A stretch of DNA of 19,510 nt from NCBI GenBank assembly GCA_032164295.1, contig JAJHTX010000025.1, positions 1 through 19,510 on the forward strand. Direction: 5' to 3'. The notes under the pieces are model-generated. The model had not been told where the DNA came from. It searched no databases and saw only the letters and a list, made by a program, of their open reading frames with translations. Of this stretch, positions 1-7,570 are shown one piece after another (the first letter of the stretch is position 1; the number at the start of each line of letters is the position of its first letter). The position numbers and the translations under genes are program-made. Origin of the DNA: Inonotus obliquus (lineage: Eukaryota > Basidiomycota > Agaricomycetes > Hymenochaetales > Hymenochaetaceae).

Positions 1-932
1 TAAGAATCAGGATTGTCATTAGGTTTCCCGCTAGGTTTATCACTAGTTTTAAAGAATATTCCTTTAATTTTAGCATAAGTTATTTTAAATATATTACTAA
101 TTTTTAAAGTTTCATTAATTTTATCTTTAACTAATTTAATTTCTTCAGGGAAGAAACAAAGTCCTAAACCTATTAAACTTAATCCTAAAACATTAATTAA
201 GTTATCTATAGTAAAATATTTAATATAGAAACTTTTATCAGGAAATATAGAAGAATCATTATTAATTAAATGACTATATTTTTTAGAAATTTCTTCTTTC
301 AAATATTGTTTAAATTTATTTCTTCTATATTCTGGAACCATCATTTTTTCTAATTCGATATAATAGTAATCAATTGTAAAATTTTGTTGATTACTAATAT
401 CTGCTTTAACTTGATCTTTAATTTGTTGAGGAATTTCACTTAGCACTTCATGATTAATTTTATTGATAGGAATTTTAATAAACATAGATTTTAATCTTTT
501 AATTTTATTAATTATTTCCTCAGTTTTATTAGGTAATTTATCTAATTTAACTATTATTTTACTCAATAATTTATTATATTCATTACTCAAAGAATATCCA
601 ATGTTATACAACATTTCAAAATCAATTTCAACAAGTAACATATATAATGCAGAAATAGAACCCGAGATTAAAGTAACTAGATAAGGTATAGTTAACTGAA
701 AGCTTAATAAACCTAAAATTAAATTACCAATTATAGTAAGAATTGTAGTATAAATACTCCATTTAGTTACTATTCTAAGTAAATAAACAATAGGCGCTAA
801 CAATTTAAATTTACCTAATTGATTAATTAAAACTATTTCACTTGTCAATCTAAATAATCTGTATGTTAGTTTTCTGATTTCCGAATCATTTTCCCTATAT
901 TTATTAATTATATTTTTTATTATTTCTTTCAT
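1..932 (-). CDS. Hypothetical membrane protein, 3' end beyond the window
   Basis: A minus-strand frame starts at ATG 930-932 and stays open for 310 codons to the left edge, where it is cut off. I translated it codon by codon and found no stop. Hydrophobic stretches near residues 59-77 and 82-103 look like a membrane hairpin, and a third lies near 244-262. The region between, about 105-240, is polar and rich in Lys, Glu, Ile and Asn. I do not recognise a family. The start is supported by an A-rich leader (AACAAAAATG) that resembles the leader of the divergent dpo at 1421, including a 19-base inverted repeat. Shared leader and position suggest a gene from the same linear-plasmid source, perhaps a membrane protein of the element. 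Codon use is as AT-rich as in the dpo genes. Function is unknown. Confidence 0.7.
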   Translation of the reverse strand, partial: MKEIIKNIINKYRENDSEIRKLTYRLFRLTSEIVLINQLGKFKLLAPIVYLLRIVTKWSIYTTILTIIGNLILGLLSFQLTIPYLVTLISGSISALYMLLVEIDFEMLYNIGYSLSNEYNKLLSKIIVKLDKLPNKTEEIINKIKRLKSMFIKIPINKINHEVLSEIPQQIKDQVKADISNQQNFTIDYYYIELEKMMVPEYRRNKFKQYLKEEISKKYSHLINNDSSIFPDKSFYIKYFTIDNLINVLGLSLIGLGLCFFPEEIKLVKDKINETLKISNIFKITYAKIKGIFFKTSDKPSGKPNDNPDS

Positions 933-951
933 TTTTGTTTTTTATTTTAAT

Positions 952-970
952 TTTTTCATTCTTGGTTTTA
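952..970 (-). repeat. Inverted repeat arm in the leader of the minus-strand ORF
   Basis: Read on the minus strand this is TAAAACCAAGAATGAAAAA, identical over 19 bases to 1382-1400 on the plus strand. It ends 19 bases before the ATG at 932. The distance and the following A-rich leader match those of the dpo at 1421, so the two divergent genes carry the same 5' leader. Confidence 0.85.
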
Positions 971-1213
971 ATTATAAATACCAATAAAATTAGATAAGAT
1001 ATTTAATAATTAGCCTTTAAATTAGCTTTCAATTTGATTACTAAATACTTTTTAATAAAATATTGATAAGTTTATTATTTATTTTATAATATTTTATTAC
1101 TTATCTCTTTTAAAAAGCCAATGTGTTTAGATTCAAAATTAATACAAATAAATTTAAAAGTGTAGGTATTATAAAAAGGTAATAATAATTTTACTTTTTA
1201 TAGAGTACCTAAA

Positions 1214-1294
1214 ATAACTTTAGCATAAATTGGTAATGTGTATAATATTATTTATTTAATATTATAAATTTTAGTTCGAATCTGAAAAGTTATT
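1214..1294 (+). tRNA. tRNA-like element with abnormal anticodon arm (possible pseudo-tRNA)
   Basis: The acceptor stem is a perfect 7 bp (ATAACTT at 1214-1220 with AAGTTAT at 1287-1293). TA at positions 8-9 is followed by a D arm with stem GCAT/ATGT and loop AAATTGGTA. A 5-bp T arm has the loop TTCGAAT (1275-1281). The middle part is wrong for a normal tRNA: 1241-1269 holds a 9-bp AT palindrome (TATAATATT/AATATTATA) where about 21-22 bases with a 7-base loop are expected, so no anticodon can be assigned. It may be a decayed tRNA with a palindrome insertion, or a tRNA-like structure with another role. It lies alone between two plasmid-type genes. Confidence 0.45.
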
Positions 1295-1381
1295 CCAATA
1301 GAAATATTGTATAATGTTTTTACCTTATAAATATTTCGGCATTTCTATAGTTTATTGGTGTCTATAGAATCTCAAATGCTT

Positions 1382-1400
1382 TAAAACCAAGAATGAAAAA
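1382..1400 (+). repeat. Inverted repeat arm in the leader of dpo copy 1
   Basis: TAAAACCAAGAATGAAAAA, the partner of the arm at 952-970. It ends 20 bases before the ATG at 1421. Between the arms are about 410 bases of AT-rich DNA with the tRNA-like element and a small imperfect hairpin near 1338-1379 (CTATAG pairing with CTATAG). A bidirectional promoter may lie there, but I see no motif that proves it. Confidence 0.85.
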
Positions 1401-1420
1401 TCCAAATAAAACAAACCAAA

Positions 1421-3600
1421 ATGAAATCTGTAACAATAAATTTAAATAAACCTATTGATTCAACTAATTTTAGAAGAAGATTAGTTAAATTATTTAGTAG
1501 AGTGATATTTTATTCTAATTTCATCGAAGCACATGTTGAAATCATCATGAAAAATGGTGAAATCTACAACTTAAATGAATATATGATTGTTAATATCAAA
1601 GATAAAGAAAGTATAAAAACTTTTTCTGTTATTAATGAAATTAAATTAATCAGTTTATTTAAAAAAGCAACGAATGAAACTTTTAAAATTAGAAAAATAA
1701 TTGTTTATTACTTAGAAAGTGATGAACAAGGATTTAAATTATATAAAAATAATTTAAAATTTTCTAATAAATTAGATAAAATTATCCCTTCTATTAATAA
1801 AACTTCTAAGAATAAAACTTATATGAATCAATTAGGTAAAAGATTATATTCCACAAAAGCTAGTTCTAAAAATTATATTTCAAAGGAGATTGTTTTAAAG
1901 CAAAATCTAAATGAATTTAATTTAAGATTATATTTATTTAGATTCTTTAATAATACTAACTTTAGATCTAATTTTATCTTTATTTTAGTTAAAATTGGCT
2001 ACCAAGAAATATTCGAAGTTAAAACTATGTTTTACAAAACTATTATTAATATAAATAATAAAAAAGATAAAATTGAATATATCAGCAATGTAATTAAATA
2101 TTTTAATGAACATGATAATGGATATAAACCTGTTTCAGGTGATAAAATAATTATCACTTGGTCAGACTCTAATAAAATTATCTATGATAGAATTCAACGA
2201 AATAAAAAAGATCTAATTAGATTAAGTGAAGTACCTAATTACTATGATATTCCGTGGAATGTTAATTATGAAAGTTGGGGTAAATCTTTTAATAGATTAG
2301 AATCTAATAATTTAAGAATTGATAACATTAAATTTAACAATAATATTGATTACCTCTTAGTTGAATATATTAAACCTGGTGAAAAAAATATTAAATTGTT
2401 TTTAAAAACAGGTGTAATATTTAGTTTTATTGATAAAGATAATAGTAATGTGCAAAATAATTTTTCTAGATATTTTATTGATAGTAAAGAAACAATTTAT
2501 TTCAATAATAATAAAATATATTTCTATTTTAATTATAATTATTTACCTAAATCATTTGTTTTGGATAAGGAAGGGAAACCTACTGATACTAGAACAAATG
2601 TACTTTCTATATTAATTCCTGAGGATAAGACAGAAGTAAAAATTGGTACATTCGACTTCGAAACATACTTCGATCTTGATGGTTCTATTAATCTTCTTTC
2701 AGCTTCAATGTTTGATTCTTTAAAATCTAAATCATTTTATTTAAGTGATTTCTTGAATAAAGAGGATCTTTTAAGTAACTTTTTTGATGAAATGTTAACA
2801 GAAGAAAACAATGGATCTTATTGGTACGCACATAATAGTGCACAATTTGATCTAATTTTCATAGTTAAATTTTTATTAAATAAAAAAGGAATAGAATTGA
2901 AACCTATTTATAAAGACGGTAAATTTTTAAGTATTAAAATTAAATATAATTTTAATGGAAATAATTATAATTTAACCTTATTAGACTCTTTTTTATTATT
3001 ATTATCAAGCTTGGATGATTTGTCGAAAAAATTTGGCTTAGAGAACTCCAAAGGTATTTACCCTTATTATTTTCCTAATTTAAATAATTTAGATTATACA
3101 GGTAAAGTACCTGAATACAGATATTTTGATAGTAAAAAAGTTTATTTAAATGAATATAATCAATATAAATCAAAATTTAATAATAATTGGTATCTGAAAA
3201 ATGAAACTAATAATTATTGTTTAAAATATTGTGTCATATTACATCAAATCCTAATAAATTTTAGAGATTTTATATTTGAAAACTTTAGAGTTGATTTAAT
3301 TAAATCACCTACCTTATCCTCTTTATCTATGAGAGTTTTCAGAACCAATTCTTTAGATGATCAAATCACTCCAAAGATCCCTGGTGATATTTATAATGTT
3401 TTAGTGAATTCTTATTTTGGGGGTCACGTAGATTTATACATTCCTGAAAGTAACACTAATTTAATGTTAATGAAATCAAAAACAAAATTAAAAATAATGA
3501 AACTGATGATTTAACTAAAGTTAATAGTTACGACATCAATGTTTTATATCCTTCTGTAATGAGAGATAATTTACTTCCTACGGAGTTGATTGGATTTTTG
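1421..3600 (+). pseudogene. dpo: Family-B DNA polymerase of linear mitochondrial plasmid, copy 1, frameshifted and 3'-truncated
   Basis: The intact frame runs 1421-3514 (697 aa). Its N-terminal ~400 residues carry an R-L-Y-S-T motif at 141-145. The 3'-5' exonuclease follows: ExoI D-F-E (412-414), ExoII H-N-S-A-Q-F-D (471-477) and an ExoIII region at 599-603 reading Y-C-L-K-Y, where the catalytic Asp of Y-x3-D is Tyr. The GGHVD segment before the polymerase domain is present near 668-672. One base is missing in the T run at 3460-3462 compared with copy 3. After it the frame continues in another phase to polymerase motif A (DINVLYPS at 3532-3555) and breaks off near 3600, where DNA of copy 2 begins on the other strand. 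The palm and thumb regions with motifs B and C are absent. Such enzymes replicate linear invertron plasmids by protein priming. This copy cannot encode a working polymerase. Confidence 0.9.
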
Positions 3601-5330
3601 TTAACTTTAATTACAAAAGGATACAATGATTTAACTTCATATCCGTATACTTTAGTTCCTATTGGATTAGTTGGTATAAACATATCAACATGTCCACCGA
3701 AAAAAGCTTTGTGAATATCGTCAAACATTTTACCACCAATTTTAGCAATTTTAATACCTTTAGGTATAAAATTAGTTCTATAAGTTTTCAAAGCAACACT
3801 AGGTAAAGTTGGTGTAGATGATACATTAATATTAAATTTGTTAAAGATATTATAGGCGAAATTACTTACAACTTCAAACAATGCTTTACAATCAAGTTCA
3901 CAATATTTAATTGCTTCATCTTTCAATGACCAATTATTATTGAATCTAGCTTTATAATCATTATATTCAGTTAAAGAAATCCCACTAAATAAATCAATAG
4001 AGGGTACATCACCTATAAAATTAAGATTATCTTTCTTAACAAATTTATGAGGAAATATATCTTTAGAGTAATTAACATTAAAGGTTTTACTTAACTTAGC
4101 TAATGAACTAGGTAATAATAATAATGAATCTTTAAAACTAATTTTATATTTAGTAGTTTCACCAAATTCAACATCTAAATTAATAAATTTACCATCTTTA
4201 AGGATTGGTTTAACTGATACATTGTAATAATTAATGATATAACTATATAAAAATATCATATCAAATTCAGATGAATTATGTATATAAATACTTTTACCAG
4301 AATATTTTTTAGAAAAAATTGTCTTAAGTACATCATTAATTAAAGAATGTATATCGTCATAATTTGTTAAATAGAATGAAATGGCATCTTTACCATCAAA
4401 AATTGAAATACAATAAATATTCATTTTATTATCTTCATTAACATAAGTTTCAACATCTAATGTCATTATATTAAAAATAAATGAAGTTGAAGGTTTAACT
4501 CTACTAATAAATTGATCACTAATTAATTTATCAAAAATAAAATATAGTTTATTATCTTTGATATAATAAGTCTTATTACCTGAAAATCTAATAAATTCAT
4601 TACTATTAATAATTTTATCAATGAATGTTGTTATTTTTATATTACTTTCAGATGAATAGACATTAACTTGAGTATCAAATTTAGATAGATTAACTATTTC
4701 AATATATCTATTTAAATTTAACTTTAAATCACTATAAAGATTATTAACTTTTGTTATACCATCGCTCAACATTACCATATTTGATCCCCATGTTGTATAA
4801 TTTGTATTTAAGGGTAAACCAAGAGGTGACTCTTCTTTAAAATTAACAACATTGTTACCTCTATTTTTTATGATTTTAAATTTATTAGAAACTAATGAAT
4901 AATTATTATAACTAATCTTTGTATAATTAAATATTATACTCAAAGCTAAATTTGGATTATATTGATTATTATCTAACATACTCCATTTATTCTGAATATA
5001 ATCTAAATAATCAGTTAGATCTTTTGGATTACTTAAATCAATTGGAAATCTTTCTCCAATTGTATAATAAATATTACCTACTTCTCTAACTTGACATATT
5101 ACAGAAATATAATCATCAAAATTAGTTTTATTTTTAGTTATAAATCTTTCAAAATATGGTTTTAGATCAGTTAAGAAAGTATTTTCTGCTATAGGTTATT
5201 CGACATTAGTAAAAACATCTTTAGATATCGCTTTTGTGGAATATAATCTTTTTCCTAAAGTTAATAATTTATTTATAGAGGGGTTAATTTTATCTAATTT
5301 ATTAGAAAATTTTAAATATTATAAACAACA
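3598..5330 (-). pseudogene. dpo: Family-B DNA polymerase, copy 2, truncated after motif A and interrupted by an in-frame stop
   Basis: The longest ATG-initiated stretch is 483 aa (4979 to 3528), but that ATG is internal: the same frame is open upstream to a TAA at 5196-5198 and continues beyond it to about 5320, through an R-L-Y-S-T motif (5235-5249). Numbering from 4979, ExoI is D-V-E (175-177), ExoII is H-N-S-S-E-F-D (234-240) and ExoIII is Y-C-E-L-D (359-363), so the exonuclease residues are complete. Motif A reads G-Y-E-V-K-S-L-Y-P (446-454), with Glu where the metal-binding Asp is expected. The gene ends near 3598 at the junction with copy 1; residues beyond that are antisense of copy 1. 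The stretch 5200-5320 is very similar at DNA level to copy 1 while the rest is much more divergent, so copy 2 looks mosaic. Confidence 0.88.
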
Positions 5331-5340
5331 CTCCTGAACA
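5325..5340 (-). repeat. GTTCAGGAGTGTT-type short repeat
   Basis: On the minus strand this reads TGTTCAGGAGTGTTGTT, a member of a short dispersed family also seen at 6368, 6502, 15816, 15861 and 15906. It sits at the upstream limit of recognisable dpo copy 2. Confidence 0.6.
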
Positions 5341-5621
5341 AATTAAGTCAACAGTGGTTCTAATAGCATATAAAACACTCCGGACTATTCTTAAATGTAG
5401 ACATTAAGGTTTTTAAACTAACAATTCTGGACTATTTATAACATTTTTTTATATTTTTTGTTTTTCTTTTCTCTTTAATAAAAATTTTAGTTTTTTTTTG
5501 TTATTAATATTTCAATACAAAAAACTAAGATTGTTTTTTTTGATAGAAGTAAACTATAAATAAAAAGGGTTGTATCTCGCTTATAAAATTCATTATTAAA
5601 AAAGAATTGAAATTTAAAAGA
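5341..5621. other. Intergenic AT-rich spacer
   Basis: No ORF or RNA gene could be supported. It includes T-rich tracts (5440-5500) and two short GGACTATT repeats (5381 and 5427). The segment TAATAGCATATAAAACACTCC (from 5358) faintly resembles the TAGTAGTATATAAG motif found elsewhere. Confidence 0.4.
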
Positions 5622-5694
5622 GGTAGAATTAGTTTAATTGGTAAAATGACGTCTTGTGGCGACGATGTACAGAGTTCGAGTCTCTGATTTTACC
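5622..5694 (+). tRNA. trnH: tRNA-His (GUG)
   Basis: The anticodon loop TTGTGGC (5654-5660) gives GTG. The acceptor is 7 bp (5623-5629 with 5687-5693), and an encoded extra 5' G (5622) faces C5694, the G-1:C73 pair diagnostic for tRNA-His. The T arm is CAGAG-TTCGAGT-CTCTG and the D loop carries TTGGT. It leads the plus-strand group His-Cys-Lys. Confidence 0.93.
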
Positions 5695-5911
5695 CTACTT
5701 GGAAAAATGTAAGTTTAGTTTTCTTATTTATATTTTTTTTTTTGTTTTAGTTTAAAATTTACTAACTAAAATTAAAACTTAAAAACAACAACAACAAAAA
5801 TTTGTTGTTATTTTGTTTTACCTTAAAGCAATGAATTTTGTGATAAAATTTTATTGCCTAATCTTAACTATTTACAAATATTGTGTATTATTATTTTTTA
5901 AACTAAAGATA
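5695..5911. other. Spacer with T-rich tract and GTT/AAC-repeat hairpin
   Basis: After tRNA-His lies a T-rich run, then AACAACAACAAC and TTTGTTGTTATTTTG (about 5784-5818), which can fold as a hairpin. This may be a 3' processing or stability element; no gene is visible. Confidence 0.4.
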
Positions 5912-5986
5912 GGGTTAAGTGTACAGATGGTTCTGTAGTAGACCTGCAAAGTCTAAAAAGTTAAGGTTCAATTCCTTCTTAACTCT
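5912..5986 (+). tRNA. trnC: tRNA-Cys (GCA)
   Basis: The anticodon arm TAGAC-CTGCAAA-GTCTA (5939-5955) has five Watson-Crick pairs and anticodon GCA. The acceptor is 7 bp (5912-5918 with 5979-5985, one G-U), and discriminator U5986 is the expected Cys identity base. The T loop is TTCAATT. Confidence 0.93.
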
Positions 5987-6143
5987 TAAATTAAATTTAG
6001 AAATTAAAAATTTTAAAGTTAGTGATTAAAATTTTTATTAGTTTCTAACCAAACCTTCAAATTAAAAAATTTTTTTTTAAAAGGGTTAATTATAAAGATT
6101 TCATTTAAACTTAGGAGATACTAAATTTAAATCTTTAACAAGA

Positions 6144-6216
6144 GGAAGCAGAACTTGATTGGCTGAGTGTCTCACTTTTAATGAGCAAGGTTCCGGTTCG
6201 AGTCCGGATGCTTTCA
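6144..6216 (+). tRNA. trnK: tRNA-Lys (UUU)
   Basis: Anticodon TTT lies at 6177-6179 in the loop CTTTTAA. The acceptor GGAAGCA/TGCTTTC is 7 bp with one G-U. The T arm is TCCGG-TTCGAGT-CCGGA and the discriminator is A6216. This is a regular tRNA, unlike the minus-strand UUU tRNA-like genes at 6831 and 16061. Confidence 0.93.
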
Positions 6217-6293
6217 AAAAACAAAACACAAAACAGAAAATAGCCAAGCCTTTAAATTTAAACTAATTTTGTTTTAATTAAAACTTCGGTTTT

Positions 6294-6307
6294 TAGTAGT
6301 ATATAAG
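6294..6307 (+). promoter_or_regulatory. TAGTAGTATATAAG motif, copy 1
   Basis: One of five plus-strand occurrences (also 6449, 6741, 15749, 15997). The core ATATAAG resembles the ATATAAGTA nonanucleotide promoter of yeast mitochondria, which is the basis for calling it a promoter candidate. It lies 78 bases after tRNA-Lys, so a transcript-end role is also possible. Confidence 0.5.
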
Positions 6308-6367
6308 AAAGTTGAATTACCACCTCTCCAAAAATTTCTAGTTATAGTTTAAAAAGTGAACAAAATT

Positions 6368-6380
6368 GTTCAGGATTGTT
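6368..6380 (+). repeat. GTTCAGGATTGTT short repeat
   Basis: Lies about 70 bases after the motif at 6294. Near-identical repeats follow the motifs at 6449 (at 6502-6515) and 15749 (at 15816, 15861 and 15906), which makes a recurring motif-plus-repeat unit. Confidence 0.6.
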
Positions 6381-6448
6381 TAATATAAAGAATTTCTTAA
6401 GCTTAATTTATTTCTCAAATTAATAATTAATTTATTTAAATTTTGTCT

Positions 6449-6460
6449 TAGTAGTATATA
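6449..6460 (+). promoter_or_regulatory. TAGTAGTATATA motif, copy 2
   Basis: Twelve bases match the core of the other copies, after which the sequence departs (ATTC rather than AG). It is followed 42 bases later by the GTTCAGGATTGTTT repeat at 6502-6515. Confidence 0.45.
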
Positions 6461-6545
6461 ATTCTTGCTATTAATTAAATAAAAACAAAAAAGTCTAAAT
6501 AGTTCAGGATTGTTTCCTAATAACATTCGAAGTCTAAAACTCTCC

Positions 6546-6562
6546 CGCGGCTTTTCCGCGGT
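6546..6562. repeat. GC cluster hairpin CCGCGG-CTTTT-CCGCGG
   Basis: Two copies of the palindrome CCGCGG around a 5-base loop form a 6-bp all-GC stem. It stands out sharply in DNA that is mostly A and T and resembles the mobile GC clusters of fungal mitochondrial genomes. Confidence 0.75.
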
Positions 6563-6740
6563 TAGTCTTAAAAAATTTATAACTTGTTTCTTGAAAAACT
6601 CTGTTATTTCTATTTATTTTTAAAAACTTCTCTCTTTTTAATAAAAATTGTTTATTCTTTACTTTGGAAAGGGTTATTTATACCCTTTCAATTTAAAACT
6701 GTAGGGTATAAGTATACGAATTAACAAAAACAAAATAAAG

Positions 6741-6754
6741 TAGTAGTATATAAG
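6741..6754 (+). promoter_or_regulatory. TAGTAGTATATAAG motif, copy 3
   Basis: Located 76 bases beyond the 3' end of the minus-strand tRNA-like gene at 6831. The copy at 15997 is placed the same way beside the tRNA-like gene at 16061. On the minus strand it would be a downstream end signal; on the plus strand a promoter running antisense to the tRNAs. Confidence 0.5.
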
Positions 6755-6830
6755 ATTTTCTAATTATCTAAGATAAAAACTATTCTTTTTATAGTTTTAC
6801 TTCTTTTTAATAATAAAAAGAGTTAGTGTA

Positions 6831-6902
6831 AAGCAATAATTGGAATTGAACCAATATTTTTCAATTAAAAAACGAACACTCTACCAATTGAGTTATACTG
6901 CT
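6831..6902 (-). tRNA. tRNA-like gene A, anticodon UUU (Lys-like)
   Basis: Acceptor AGCAGTA/TATTGCT is 7 bp with one G-U, D stem ACTC/GAGT is perfect, and the T arm is ATTGG-TTCAATT-CCAAT. The anticodon loop TTTTTAA (6865-6871) gives UUU, with one T-T mismatch closing its stem. Discriminator is U, unusual for Lys. It is nearly identical to the gene at 16061-16132 and related to those at 6922, 16152 and 16263. The normal tRNA-Lys is at 6144, so this may be a plasmid-borne or pseudo copy. Confidence 0.7.
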
Positions 6903-6921
6903 TGTGGTTAAAAATATTAAA

Positions 6922-6993
6922 GATAAGCAATTGGAATCGAACCAATATAATTTAGTTAAGAATCTAATACTCTACCAATTGAGTTATACTTAT
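6922..6993 (-). tRNA. tRNA-like gene B, anticodon uncertain
   Basis: The acceptor ATAAGTA/TGCTTAT pairs over 7 bp, the D arm matches gene A, and the T arm is ATTGG-TTCGATT-CCAAT. The anticodon arm folds best as TTAG/CTAA with an 8-base loop ATTCTTAA. Aligned to gene A the anticodon would be CUU (Lys); read from the 8-base loop it would be UCU (Arg). It lies 19 bases upstream of gene A on the same strand. Confidence 0.6.
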
Positions 6994-7026
6994 TTTGGGT
7001 GAAAGTTTCTAATATAAAATACTACA

Positions 7027-7416
7027 CTAACGTGTTATTTGAGGCAATTCTATATTGCTTTCAATCATTCCCACATCAGGTGAGTAGATAAATTTGAAAC
7101 AATAGAATCCAACAAAAATAGCACCAAATATACCCAAGGAAACTCCAACAATTAATTTAACTGTTGAGCTACTTGGTTCATTGTTGAATATAGCTGTAGA
7201 ATTATCGTTAGTAACATTAAATTCTGTTGTAATATTTTTAATATCTCTAATTGAATTTTTAATAGAGACTTGATTATTAATAACAATGTTATTATTATTA
7301 TTTAAGTTAACTAAATGATCTGAATTAAGATTATTTAATAAATCATAAATAAATACAGCTAATAAAGCTGTAGCAATTAAAATAAAAATTGCAAATAAGA
7401 TTTGTCTGATTTTCAT
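7027..7416 (-). CDS. Hypothetical membrane protein, 129 aa
   Basis: ATG at 7416, TAG at 7027-7029. Two hydrophobic segments (residues about 5-26 and 86-110) flank an Asn-rich middle part, and a short polar tail follows (residues 111-129). This suggests a small protein anchored in the inner membrane by both ends. It lies between dpo copy 3 (upstream) and tRNA-like genes B and A (downstream, 34 bases away), all on the minus strand, so it is probably co-transcribed. The leader TTAATTAAATTTA before the ATG resembles that at 13970. I do not recognise a family; a plasmid-borne membrane protein is an inference from position. Confidence 0.65.
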   Translation of the reverse strand: MKIRQILFAIFILIATALLAVFIYDLLNNLNSDHLVNLNNNNNIVINNQVSIKNSIRDIKNITTEFNVTNDNSTAIFNNEPSSSTVKLIVGVSLGIFGAIFVGFYCFKFIYSPDVGMIESNIELPQITR

Positions 7417-7570
7417 TAAATTTAATTAACTTAAGAACCATTGGGGTATTAAATAAGATTTATAAAAATTTAAGACAATTATGCATTGTCTATTCCTATA
7501 ATAAATAGGATATTCTCTGTTCAATTTAAATTGAAAAGGTAAAAATTAAAAGGGTTAAAAGTTTTAAGAT

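Noticed and set aside
463..684. Plus-strand 73-codon ORF
   Set aside because: It lies antisense to the much longer open minus-strand frame 1-932 and has no leader or similarity.
2430..2615. Plus-strand 61-codon ORF
   Set aside because: A shadow within dpo copy 1 in another phase; Ile-rich from AT-rich DNA.
5695..6830. CRISPR-like array from the recurrent short motifs
   Set aside because: Repeats are too few, with irregular spacing and no spacer-like units; this is mitochondrial DNA.
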